Origin: Thelonectria olida | Lineage: Eukaryota; Ascomycota; Sordariomycetes; Hypocreales; Nectriaceae | NCBI GenBank assembly: GCA_020736575.1 | Contig: JAGPYM010000006.1 | Span: 1,054,001-1,118,000 of the forward strand | Length of the DNA: 64,000 bases | Direction: 5' to 3' | Shown: piece after piece, positions 10,964 through 21,524 of the stretch | How positions within the stretch are numbered: the first letter of the stretch is position 1 | Layout of the letters: the number at the start of each line of letters is the position of its first letter | The notes under the pieces: generated by a model | The model's input: the letters and a program-made list of their open reading frames with translations, nothing else | Databases searched by the model: none | Told to the model about the DNA's origin: nothing | Made by a program: the position numbers and the translations under genes

Positions 10964-12165
10964 CTAGAGTGGCGCCGTCACCATTCCAAGGACATCTTCG
11001 ATGACATCCTCAGGGCCAACGTCCTCGAGGATTACCTCTACCGCTTCGACTCGACTTCCCCATTGCATACTACGCTCCTTTTCGGGGAGAGTCAGCTGGA
11101 TACGATGTAGGAAGACTTTTCTGGCAGCGAGACCAACGAGAGCTGGCGTAACGTAATCGAGGCGGTGTAACGGTGCGAGACAGCGCATGAGCTGGCCAAA
11201 GTGCTTTGTGGCAGAGGGTGTGATGCCGGCGGATACGGCCCGATGCATGCGGAGGAATGATATGATATTCATTTGATACCGCACAACTTCGATATCTACC
11301 TGAGCTTGCTGGCTCAATGTGCCCAAGTGGCCAATTTCCTTGGAGATGTTAGCTTCTTAACCCATGGGTTGTAAACGACATGCCATACTGTTTCCAAGAT
11401 TAAAGGAGGCCCGGTAGCATCTTCGCCGGCACCTTTCTTCACAACGCTCCCAGTTGATGCAGTCTCAGCATCATTCCCGGCATCAGCTTCCTCCAAGTTG
11501 ACGAACCCGTCCTCAGGGTCGTGCCAGTACGCAATGTATAAGAAATCATTTAGATGTGGCGTCACGCGCGCCTCGCCTCCGCTTGCTGCCTCAAGGACGG
11601 GTACGAATAGAAACTGCTTCGGCGCAGTCTGAACCGACGTGCGTGTGAATATGCGGCGAGTGCGGAGGAGCTCGAGGGCTTGGATCTGGACAGCTTGGGG
11701 CGCGCGGTCGAGGTTCTTGGCTAGGACAACGTTGGCGATGCGAGACGTGGTTGAGCTGGAGACCAGAGGGGAGGAGATGGAGGAGCCTCGGGCTCGTGAG
11801 AAGTAGGAGGAGGAGTCTCCACGGTTGGTGTCTGAGCGACCGTTGGGGGAGGGCTGGTGGTGCGGGATGAGAAGGGCGGCGGCGAAGTCTTCGAGGGTGG
11901 TAGAGGGTGTACAGTCGACAACGACCCAGCTCAGGCCGAAGGTCTTTGTGACTACCTAGGATTTCAAGCATTAGCTTCGAGTCATATTGACGCAGGCAGA
12001 CATATTCGGAGGAAGTCATACTAGTTGAAGCTCTTGAAGCAGGTCGTCAATGGCTTCGGATGATGTGCTGACCAGACAGTGCTCGCGGCTGATGAGGCAT
12101 AGCAGCACAGCCAATTCGAGATCACTCAAGGCATGAACCTTTTCGAGAAGAGCGTCATCCGCCAT
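10964..12165 (-). CDS. MoxR/Mg-chelatase-like protein lacking a P-loop
   Basis: Exons complement(12022..12165), complement(11389..11955) and complement(10964..11338) give 361 aa. All joins are in phase 0 and both introns have good branch points. The C-terminal 100 residues match the helical lid of MoxR/magnesium-chelatase AAA+ ATPases: SAGITPSA, then about 25 residues later DYVTPALV and VFLHRIQL, mirroring the family's YVTPxDV...LRHRI pattern. The N-terminal half keeps an SREHCLVS segment and a strand-like WVVVDCTPSTTLEDFAAALL, but I see no Walker A or Walker B motif. The centre (residues about 75-115) is a low-complexity Ser/Arg/Pro linker. It is probably a fungal relative of the chelatase-type AAA proteins that has lost nucleotide binding. 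No targeting signal is seen and the cellular role is unknown. Confidence 0.72.
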
Positions 12166-12730
12166 CGTTCAGTGGCCTAGGACTCGGCGTCGAGTCCATC
12201 AGGCTCCCAGTGTTTGTCGAGAGAGAGGTGTGACCCTATCACCAAACTACCAGCTCCCTTACCGCTAAGTGACAGGGGGTGATGTCGCATGATGGCTCAT
12301 GCATGGCGCATATGATGTCACGTGGACTGCACAAAGAGGGCCCCCCACTCTCGGGCGGCGTTGCTGAAGTTGAGGTGCATTAATGGAGTTATGCATTGCT
12401 CTATCCCCGGTAGAGTTTAGCGCTAGACGCCGTGGTCACCTTGAGCGACGGGCGAGGCTGCGACATTGGCGTCGTCCACTCTTCCCGTCATTCTGTGTCT
12501 GGCTACCTTTAAAACACTCCCACGACACCAAATCGCCGAACATCTACGGCACAACGTCCTTCGAACGTCCATTTCTACTGTAGACAGTCTGAAACCGATA
12601 GCCAGCAGCTTCCGGCGAAATCACGGTCCCAGTCGATACGGTCCACAGAGCGGTATTGCAGATTGCGTGCAGCCGTCCGCGATAACGTCATTGAAACTGT
12701 CCTCTTTCGCCCAACGAGGATAACTTCACC
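12166..12730. promoter_or_regulatory. Divergent promoter, MoxR-like gene and YPT7
   Basis: These 565 bp separate two genes transcribed away from each other, so they must carry both core promoters. A run of C and G around 12340-12356 and a pyrimidine-rich leader at 12470-12570 are the only visible compositional features. No exact regulatory motif is claimed. Confidence 0.45.
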
Positions 12731-13738
12731 ATGTCTTCAAGGAAGAAGGTCCTCCTCAAGGTGCGAAGACTGTGACAACCCGAGTCACGGAACACATTGA
12801 AACTGATATCGGGATTGGGAGTCTAGGTTATTATCCTGGGTGATAGTGGTGTCGGGAAAACCAGCTTGATGAACCAATATGTATGCACCCGAAACACCAT
12901 GTACCTTTTACTCCGAGTCATTACCCTTGGGCGCAACGATTCTGACGGTATTCGCGACATGCACAGGTCAACAAGAAGTTCAGTGCCAGCTACAAGGCCA
13001 CCATCGGCGCCGATTTCCTGACGCGAGAGGTCCTGGTCGACGGACGACAAGTCACCATGCAGGTACGAAAAGGCCCAGCCTTCGATGACGATCTACCAAC
13101 AGCAAGAACTACGATTCTAACCTTTTTCTACTCCAGCTCTGGGATACTGCTGGCCAAGAACGATTCCAATCTTTGGGTGTGGCTTTCTACCGAGGTGCCG
13201 ACTGCTGCGTCCTAGTATACGATGTCAACAACGCCAAGAGCTTTGAGGCCCTCGACAGCTGGCGTGACGAGTTTCTGATTCAGGCTTCGCCTCGGGATCC
13301 TCTGAACTTCCCCTTTGTTAGTTGAACTACGTTGAGGAATGGGACCTGAGCATGAGCTGACTCTTTGTAGGTGGTCTTGGGCAACAAGATTGATGTTGAG
13401 GAGAGCAAGCGAGTCGTAAGCTCCATTGTCACAGGTCATGCATGATTGGGGCTTTGCTAATATGATGCCAGATTTCCAATAAGCGTGCCATGACCTTTTG
13501 CCAGTCCAAGGGCGACATCCCATACTTTGAGACCAGTGCCAAGGAAGCCATCAACATCGACCAAGCCTTCGAGGGTAGGCTTACATGTATTCCCGCGTCG
13601 TACTCAGAAGCTAACGCATGTGTCACAGTCATTGCCCGAAACGCGTTGGCCCAGGAGGAGTCGGAGGAATTCAGCGGTGACTTTGACGATCCGATCAACA
13701 TTGACATCGAACACGACCGTGACGGATGCGCTTGTTAG
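12731..13738 (+). CDS. YPT7: Rab7-type small GTPase
   Basis: Seven exons: 12731..12760, 12827..12880, 12967..13062, 13137..13316, 13371..13415, 13472..13574 and 13629..13738. They encode 205 aa, the usual Rab7 length. Ypt7 controls homotypic vacuole fusion and late endosome/autophagosome fusion through the HOPS complex. G-box motifs are visible: P-loop GDSGVGKT (15-22), ATIGADF switch [14 protein letters not shown] switch II with the Rab7-type [23 protein letters not shown] and TSAKEA. The C-terminus GCAC gives the two Cys residues for geranylgeranylation. The gene is unusually intron-rich for this window, with six introns in 1 kb and coding exons as short as 30, 45 and 54 bp. Confidence 0.97.
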
Positions 13739-14897
13739 AGATGTGCTTGCTAGATGGAGACAGGGCGGGTCGGAAAGAAGACAGTTGGATTGACGACAGC
13801 GCGGAAAGGGGGCTTGTTGTTTTCTCTTGTTCGTTTGCGAAGGGACGTTGAGAGAGCGAGGAGATGGCTATTCTGTTTGTTCTTTTTTTGTTGTTGCGTT
13901 TTTCTTGAACCTCGCCAGTCGTATTGTTATCGTTGCCTGGATGTAGCATACTGAGAGATGGCTTGTTTTTGTCGTTGGTGTTGCGTATGGGTTCACTTTG
14001 TACTCATTCATAGTACGGCTGTCAGCTTACTGGCGGCAATCTGGGCTGTACTGGGGTCTTGCTCTTCGTATCTGTCTGCCTTTGGCCATAGCTATTTTAG
14101 CCTTAGGAAGAAAAGCCTCGAGTCTACACGGGAGCTGCCGTTTGACATGACATGATGCACGCATGGTTTGCCATAGTGAACGGAATTCGTTTCCCGGTGA
14201 GGTATCATCAGCAGGTTGGTTTAGAAGGGAGTCAGACACTCGTATGCTAGGATTCGAACAAACTATGAAAAAAAATCAAAAAAAATCGATGGATCAATCT
14301 TGCGTTGAACAGAATCATGGCGTGTTTCTTCAACTTGATACTCTTCTGTCCCATCACGGTCTGCCAACCCTCACCAACTTCCTCTCCGCATGGATCCTCG
14401 GCAGAGCCCCACCCATTCCGAGGCTCACGCTCCGTACCTCCAAGCTCTCTCCTCATCTCCAACCCCCGACGTCCCTTTCCAACGCCCCAAGAGCCTTCAT
14501 TACCCCGGATTTATGCCCCGACGGCCCCGCTGCTACCCCCTCGCAAACTAGTTAACACAGCAGCGAATAGCTGCACTAAAACCTTCCTTTCTTCAGGTGC
14601 CCATTTGAACCTCGGCATCCCGCCCCCCAAACATTCGACAAGGTGCGGAGAACGCAGCGTGTCCATAGCGTCTCTCCGTCCAAGGGAGCTTGAAGTAGCC
14701 GACCATTTCTATTCTTAAGTGCAAACGCGAACGGCCTTCCCGCTCTGTTCTTTCATCTTTCAATTACTTTGGTGCTGCTTTTGGATATAAGACATACAAT
14801 CCCAGTACTGGATTAAAAACTTCGGCAATCGTATCTCTCTTGTTCCCTTCTATACCTTTTATCGATAAACGTCATCAGCCGCTCATCGCTTGCAAGC
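13739..14897. other. Intergenic, about 1.2 kb
   Basis: The first 200-300 bp are a T-rich YPT7 3' UTR. The rest is the promoter and leader of the acyl-CoA dehydrogenase gene. A plus-strand frame at 14317-14718 begins with a hydrophobic stretch but lacks any family match or splice support and is not called. A pyrimidine-rich leader (about 14740-14860) precedes the ACAD start. Confidence 0.4.
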
Positions 14898-16476
14898 ATG
14901 TCAGCCAGAATCCCAGCCATTGTAGGAACCCATCACTTTTGTTACTAACAGCATGCATGAATAAATGAATCATCAGTCATCGATAACATATACTGACCGT
15001 GGCTCATGTACAGGCGGCCAACCGCGTCAGCGATGCAGCCAAGCAGACTCTTGACATTGTCGCCAAGTTTGTCGAGGAAGAATGTATCCCGTAAGCTACC
15101 TGCCCATTAACTCACACTCATACTATCACATCAATCTAACAGTAATCCTCAGAGCCGATCCCGTCGTCGAGGCCCTCACCGGCCAGGGCGACCAGCGCTG
15201 GGAAACGCACCCGGCAATCATCGAGGACCTCAAGGTCAAAGCCCGTAAGCTTGGCCTCTGGAATATGTTCCTCCCCGCTGGTCACTATAAGGAGTCGCCC
15301 GGCTGGACCAACCTCGAGTACGGTCTCATGGCTGAGTGGCTTGGCCGCTCGCAAGTCGCCTCCGAGGCCTGCAACTGCGCCGCCCCGGACACGGGCAACA
15401 TGGAGGTCCTCGCAAAGTACGGCAACGAGTCGCAGAAAAACGAGTGGCTCAGGCCTCTCATGGAGGGCAAGATCCGCTCTGCCTTTCTCATGACGGAGCC
15501 CCAGGTTGCTTCTTCTGATGCTACCAACATTGAGCTGAGCATTCGTCGGGACGGGAACGATTATGTGCTCAACGGCCAGAAGTGGTGGTCCAGTGGTGCT
15601 GGCGACCCACGATGCGCCATCTACATTGTCATGGGCCAAACGGACCCGGACAACAAGGACCCCTACAAGCAGCAGTCCGTCATCTTAGTGCCGGCGGATA
15701 CCCCTGGTATCACCATCAACCGAATGCTCAGTGTATACGGCTTCGATGATGCGCCACATGGTCATGGCCATCTAACCTTCAAGGACGTCAGAGTGCCTGC
15801 CAAGAATCTCGTCCTTGGTGAGGGCCGAGGATTTGAGATCATTCAAGGCCGTCTTGGTCCTGGTCGAATCCATCACGCCATGAGAAGCATCGGTGCTGTA
15901 AGTAATCTGGCCCGACCACTATCTATGTGGAACATATGAGAATGGTTAGCTAACCCACACCAAAAGGCCGAGCGAGCGCTTGACTGGATGCTCTACCGAG
16001 TCAACGACGAGCAGAAGAAGCCCTTTGGCAAGCTTCTCCGCGAGCACGGCGTCATCCTCGAGTGGATCGCCAAGTCTCGCATTGAGATCGACGCGGCCCG
16101 TCTGATAGTCCTCAACGCGGCCATCAAGATGGACGAGCTTGGTCCCAAGAAGGCCCTCAAGGAAATCGCCGAGGCCAAGGTCCTCATCCCGCAGACCACC
16201 CTCACCGTCATCGACCGTGCCGTACAGGCATTCGGCGGCGCTGGCGTCTCGCAAGACACACCGCTGGCCAAGATGTGGGCAGGCATCCGAACGCTGCGTA
16301 TGGCTGACGGGCCGGACGAGGTACATCTGCAGCAGATGGGGCGCAACGAGAACAAGCGAGGTTCTGAAACGACGGCGACTATCAAGAAGCAGCGGGAGAA
16401 GACGGCCGAGTTGATGAAGGAGTACGGAGTGCAGCCCGCGGAGCTCGGAGGCAGGATAAAGCATTCGAAGCTATAG
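14898..16476 (+). CDS. Peroxisomal acyl-CoA dehydrogenase (ACAD10/11-like)
   Basis: Exons 14898..14921, 15014..15090, 15153..15897 and 15967..16476 give 451 aa. The enzyme would oxidise an acyl-CoA to the enoyl-CoA with FAD. Visible features are the ACAD N-terminal helix domain, the FAD-binding [15 protein letters not shown] segment, [14 protein letters not shown], the middle beta domain [29 protein letters not shown] and the C-terminal [33 protein letters not shown], which is typical of the ACAD10/11 group. The extreme C-terminus is HSKL, a perfect type 1 peroxisome targeting signal, and there is no mitochondrial presequence. This fits the peroxisomal beta-oxidation of filamentous fungi, which can use dehydrogenases in addition to oxidases. 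The first coding exon is only 24 nt, but its splice sites are standard and the joined frame is continuous. Confidence 0.92.
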
Positions 16477-17486
16477 GCTATAATCGAGCGAACCTTGTCA
16501 GCTTGGCCGAGGCTGCATAATGCATAAACCATAGAATGGCCAAGGAACCATGGCCGTGATATTGGGCCTCTGCTCGTTGTCTGAGTAAATGGTGGGGGTA
16601 CGCATATAGGTGGTCATCCAGGCTTTCCGTGTTTGATACATGGTTGGGAGATGGCAGAGAAAGCTAGAAGAGCAAATGAAACCAGAGATTGATTGGATAA
16701 ACACACGGAAACTTAGTAGACGAGTTTGGTAGCATCATGGCATGTTGATCCAATACAAGGTCGCGAGGTTGTCGCTCAAGTGAGTCATGCTCTCGCAGCA
16801 ATGCAACTCTGGCAATTACCCCAGACAATGCCGGAGCTCACTGCATCCAACCCGCGCGGGACGTGCAATGCCATTGCCGTGGCGATGATGAGTTGTCAAT
16901 GTTTATTCGAACGGGTTGATAAGAGTAACAGAAATATTGGCAAAGCAGTCAGGGATCCTTTCCTCCAGAGAGCCTGGGCAACCTCGGGGGGCTCTTGCAA
17001 AACAAAGGGAAGGAGCAGCCCCAAGCCACCAGATGCCGAATTCTCTCCAGGGGCCCACTCGCCACAAACACAAGCGAGGAAGGTCCGCATTCCATCATGG
17101 CGTGGTCTCATGCCCATGCCCCCGGGTTTAATTGAAAAGAAAACCTGGGAAGGTGCCGTTGCCCCGCCGACCAGAAGGCACCGTTTACATTGCACGCCAA
17201 TTTTCTCATTATTGTGCACGCCTGGTCTCCATCCGAGTGCACACCTTCACACTTACACACACAATCCACTGTCTGTCGCAACTTGCCTTTACGTTTAAAA
17301 AGCTCTATCCCGCTCCGTTTCCATTATCGAAAAAAGAGATCTTGTCACTACTCATCGCATCACAGCAAAGGCCTCTCTCTCGATTACATCCACCACCGCA
17401 CGTTGCCAACTCTGACTTTAATAACCGACCTTTGTCGCTTTCGCAACAACCGCACATCTTCAGATCAATCCATCACATTCAATACA
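16477..17486. other. Intergenic, about 1 kb; SPO12 promoter
   Basis: This holds the 3' flank of the acyl-CoA dehydrogenase and the promoter plus leader of SPO12. A TGAGTCA palindromic AP-1/CPC1-type site sits at 16781-16787. The leader from 17200 to 17480 is C- and T-rich. No coding exon is recognised, although long frames exist on both strands around 16730-17300. Confidence 0.4.
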
Positions 17487-17934
17487 ATGGCCGCCAAGGT
17501 TCTCGCCGACAAGGACGTCAACGCCGCCATGTCGGAGCAGCCCGCTGCCAACAATGACATCAAGAGCATGGAATACCATCGCCAGGCCTTCCACTCCAAG
17601 ATGGCTCAGGAAGAGACGTACGTCGATAACATCAACAAACACTACCGTGGACTTATTGTCGCTAACAACGCTTGCGGCAGGTCCAACAAGTACATCTCTC
17701 CCTCCGACAACATCATGAGCCCTTGCAGTGCCAAGATCAATGCGCTGCGCAACAAGCACGCCAACAAGTTTGTCTCCCCGTTCTCCTCCAGATCTCGTTG
17801 TAATGCTAACCATCTTCTCTTCTTGCAGAGCCAAGCCCAAGTCTCTATTTGCCCAAGCAAGCGCTAAGAAGCTCCAAGGCGAGAACCCTTTGGGCACAAC
17901 GCCAGCCAACGCTACCAAGACCTCCCCGTTTTGA
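17487..17934 (+). CDS. SPO12: Spo12-family mitotic exit regulator
   Basis: Exons 17487..17617, 17681..17767 and 17829..17934 give a 107-aa protein. The second exon carries the Spo12 signature NKYISPSDNIMSPCSAKINALR, followed across the intron by KAKPKSLFA. In yeast Spo12 is a nuclear protein of the FEAR network; phosphorylation of the two Ser-Pro sites in this motif promotes Cdc14 release in anaphase. Both Ser-Pro sites are present here. Outside the motif the protein is Ala/Asn/Lys-rich and looks disordered. Exon joins are in frame with standard GT/AG ends. The start is the ATG right after the C-rich leader, followed by ACAATGGCC context. It is convergent with RBG2 (329 bp gap). Confidence 0.85.
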
Positions 17935-18263
17935 GCGCCATCAATAATGTCTTTTCACCTCTCTCGCTTTTTCGGATACAGCAGGGTCTGTTGAATCATT
18001 ATGGTGCTGTGTTTTGACTAGAAGTTTATTTTTTCCACTCCATTGATGGAAGTTTTAGGGGCATGGTGGACTTTGGGCGTTCAGGGTATCTTTTTACCTT
18101 CCTTTGTGCACAGGATATGAAATCGTTGGTTTGTAATGACACGACGAGATGACCGGACTTTAACTTCTTCTTTATGGAAGTGTGTTGTTTTAGAAATTGA
18201 TTGATTTTGCACTGTCTCCTTGCTTTTGATATTGCGCATGTGTACATCAACTCTCAACATATT
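17935..18263. other. Convergent 3' region, SPO12 and RBG2
   Basis: These 329 bp hold the 3' UTRs of two convergent genes. The stretch is T-rich with TTTTATGC and TGTTTTAG-like patches suited to polyadenylation on the plus strand. No gene is present. Confidence 0.4.
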
Positions 18264-19834
18264 TTATGCTTTCCAGCTGCTAACAATGTATACAACATCC
18301 TCGTCCGAAACTAGATGCCCAAGGCCAACTCTCTGGGGAACGTGTCTCGCACTCGCACCCCACACCAGGGCATACTTGAAAGTATCCTTGAGGGTTCTGT
18401 GGATGCGATCGCACACGTCCTCGATGGTGCTGTTGCTCCGCACAATCAAAGCCTCGCTAAAGTCGGGATCAATACCCTTTCGTTTCGTGTAAATGCGGAT
18501 GAGCTTCAGTTCCTCCCAGCACCTGTCAATGACATCCTGAATGCCAAGGTCGAGTTCGCAGCTCATGACAACCGTGTTGGGTTCGCGGGCGAGCTTGTCG
18601 AGGAAGTCGAGCGAGACACTGTCAATCTTGTTGTAGACGTAGAGGCACTTGATGTATTTGCGATGGTCCTTCATGATGACGTCGATGAAGTCGTCCACGG
18701 TAGCGTATTCGTCACGTACGAGAACCTCGCAGTTGAGGATCTTGTAGTCGCGGAGGATGTTGTAGAGCATCTTCTCGTCGAGGTTCTTGGGAGGAGTCTG
18801 GAAGGTAATCTTCATGCCACCCGCCTTCTTGACCTTGAGGTAGATGTTTCTATAAATGTTAGCGGGAAGATAGATTGATACAACGTTGGCCACTCACGGT
18901 TGTTCCCGATTCAGTCGAATTCCGACAGACTCCAGTTCAGCCTCCAGCAGGGCTCTTTGCTCCGCTCTCTTGGTAGCATCCAGAACCATGAGAATCAAGT
19001 CGCTAGTCTTTGCCGCCGAAATGACCTGTCGACCACGTCCCTTTCCTTCAGCAGCACCCTCGATGATACCGGGAAGATCGAGCAGTTGGATCTCAGCACC
19101 GCCATATTCGAGCACGCCAGGAATAGCCGTCAGGGTCGTGAAGGAATAGGAGGCAACCTCGGACCTCGTCTTTGTCACTTTGGATAAGAAAGTCGACTTT
19201 CCTACTGAAGGGAAGCCAACGAGAGAAATTCGAGCATCACCGCTTTTGCTGACATCGAAACCTGCTCCTGGACCGCCTCCTGAGCCGGGACCGGGCTCCA
19301 GCAGCTGTGCTCGTAGTCGGGCGAGTTTTCTAGTAGTGTCAGCACATTTTAAGAACTTTTGCGTGCCTCAAGAGACATAGACAAAACTTACCCTTTTAAT
19401 AGACCCAGATGATACTCTAGGACGAGTTAACTTGCTTCGGTACTTAGTTAAGGTAGTATCGCACGTACCAGTCGCCTTGTTTTCTAAATTGATATTAGTC
19501 GTTTATTCTAAGGGTTTTTGCATAAGTAACAGGGCCGAGAGAGGAACTTGAGTGCGTGTTGAGCGAGGTCTCAGTGGCGGTCCTCATTGTGCCTTCTGAT
19601 GCGAGGGATAGCCCCCATGATGGTGCACCAGCAGTACTCAACGCCCTTCCACCTTCTCTCAGAACATAGTACTGGGGCCTTCCAAGCACTCATTGATCTC
19701 GCACCAGTTCGAGAATACTCACTTTGGGTCCTCTTCATCTCATCCTCAATCCTGAGACACCATCAGCACAGCTGCCCCGCCATGTCCAAACCAGGTTCTA
19801 CCCACTCCTTGATCTTGTCCGTAATGTTGACCAT
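18264..19834 (-). CDS. RBG2: DRG2/Rbg2-type ribosome-associated GTPase
   Basis: Six exons on the complement: 19806..19834, 19723..19751, 19469..19483, 19392..19416, 18898..19329 and 18264..18849, encoding 371 aa. Developmentally regulated GTP-binding proteins bind translating ribosomes; in yeast Rbg2 pairs with Gir2, which contacts Gcn1. Motifs in order: an N-terminal helical segment ([29 protein letters not shown]), P-loop [32 protein letters not shown] and the C-terminal TGS domain ([14 protein letters not shown]...[10 protein letters not shown]...DEDVV). [17 protein letters not shown] and the [10 protein letters not shown] segment favour DRG2/Rbg2 over DRG1/Rbg1. Exons 3 and 4 are only 15 and 25 nt, yet every join keeps frame. 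It is divergent from CWC2. Confidence 0.95.
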
Positions 19835-20182
19835 GTTGTCGTCGGTTGGAAACACCCGTCGCGTCCCAGACAAAACTCCTCGAAAATAATCAGCAACAAC
19901 GAGGCTCAAGACGAGTCCTGAATGATCGATATCCGAGTCCAACGTTCGAAGGTGGGGCGAGTGAGGACCTGATGAGGGCGCGGCAGAATCCCTCATGCAG
20001 AGCTCCACAAGTGCGGGATGGGTTCTCACCGCCTTCTATTTTCGACTGCGCTTTGTCGCCTCCCCAGAACTTTCTACAGCCTTGCATTTGCATCATTTCT
20101 CCAGCTTTTCCCTAGCAACTTGGTCGCGTCGCCATCACAATCCTTCCACTTTCGGCGACATCACACATATCCACGAGCGAAA
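19835..20182. promoter_or_regulatory. Compact bidirectional promoter, RBG2/CWC2
   Basis: Only 348 bp separate the start codons of RBG2 (minus) and CWC2 (plus). Both core promoters and both 5' leaders must fit here. A pyrimidine-rich stretch (about 20085-20145) leads into the CWC2 ATG. No specific factor site is claimed. Confidence 0.55.
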
Positions 20183-21440
20183 ATGGCCGATGTAGCTGAA
20201 CAGATCGAGACGGCGCCGGTCGCCGGACAGGACGAAGAGGCAATGGCCGTCACGACAACAAACAACAACACCGAAGTCGCCGCGCCAACCGGGAAGAAGG
20301 TGGTCAGAAAAATCATTCGCAAGAAGAGAAAGCCTGCACGAGTCCAGGTTGAAGCCGACTTTGCGCAATCAGAAGGAGGGCCTCCCCAAACTGGTGTGAC
20401 GTACAACATTTGGTACAACAAATGGTCCGGAGGCGATCGAGACGACAAGTATTTGTCTAATACAACGTCCAAAACCCGCTGCAATATCGCCAAAGACGCT
20501 GGCTACACCAAGGCCGACGGGAATCCCGGGAGCTACTTTTGCCTGCTGTTTGCTCGGGGTCGCTGCCCAAAAGGCCCCGACTGCGGAAATCTGCATCGAT
20601 TGCCGGGGACGTTTGACATTTTCAACCCAAACGTGGACTGCTTCGGTCGCGACAAGTTTGCCGACTATCGAGACGACATGGGCGGCGTTGGAAGCTTCAT
20701 GCGACAGAACAGGACGATATACATTGGCAAGATTCACGTAACCGATGACATTGAGGAGGTTGTATCGCGACACTTTGCGGAATGGGGTCAGATCGAACGC
20801 GGTAAGTTTTCGAGCTTGGTTTTCAATAAAGGAAAGAATGCTGACTATGCTCCTAGTCCGCGTTCTTAACACCCGCGGTGTCGGATTCGTCACCTACACG
20901 AACGAAGCGAACGCGCAATTCGCTAGAGAAGCCATGTCTTTCCAGTCGTTGGACCACGAAGAAGCACTCAACGTGAGATGGGCGACCGCCGATCCGAACC
21001 CATTGGCGCAAGCACGAGAGGCGCGAAGGATTGACGAACAGGCTGCTGAAGCTATCCGACGAGCCCTCCCTGCCGAGTTCGTGGCCGAAATCGAAGGCAA
21101 GGACCCTGAGGCGCGAAAAAGGAGGAAGATTGAGGGCAGCTATGGCCTCGAGGGATATGAAGCTCCAGATGAGGTCTACTTTGCTCGAGGCGCGCACGCC
21201 GTGAATCCGGTCGGACGCGAGGGCTTTGAGATGGAATATCAGGAGAAACCCATGATTGAGAATGGTGAGGCAAACGAAACGCCAGCGTATACGGAGGAAC
21301 AACCACCACAAGAGACAGGCGGTATCTTTTCGGGCAGTACCCTCGCTGCTCTGAACAAGGCCAAGGTCACAGTGGCGGCAAAACCAAAGACCTCTGCAGG
21401 GCCTCTGGTTGCATATGACAGCGACAGCGATGATGAATAG
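20183..21440 (+). CDS. CWC2: Pre-mRNA splicing factor Cwc2
   Basis: Exons 20183..20801 and 20857..21440 give 400 aa. Cwc2 belongs to the Prp19 (NineTeen) complex and contacts the U6 ISL and intron RNA in the active spliceosome. The order of domains matches: a basic VVRKIIRKKRKPARV stretch, the Torus region (WYNKWSGGDRDD), a CCCH zinc finger (CLLFARGRCPKGPDCGNLH), a connector and an RRM (RTIYIGKIHV as RNP2; GVGFVTYTNEANAQFA as RNP1), then WATADPNPLAQ and a disordered C-terminus ending in an acidic DSDSDDE. The single intron falls inside the RRM. In-frame residues upstream of 20183 read as leader, and MADVAEQ is the conserved style of start. It is convergent with ureF (84 bp between stops). Confidence 0.95.
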
Positions 21441-21524
21441 GGACCAGGCGTTTCGGACTTTTCAGGAAATTATAGACATTTTTTAATTGTACAACAATGA
21501 TACCACACACGGACAGCACCACGT

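Noticed and set aside
14317..14718. Possible small secreted protein upstream of the acyl-CoA dehydrogenase
   Set aside because: The start is hydrophobic but the rest is Pro/Ser-rich low-content sequence in a C/T-rich leader. No splice or codon support.
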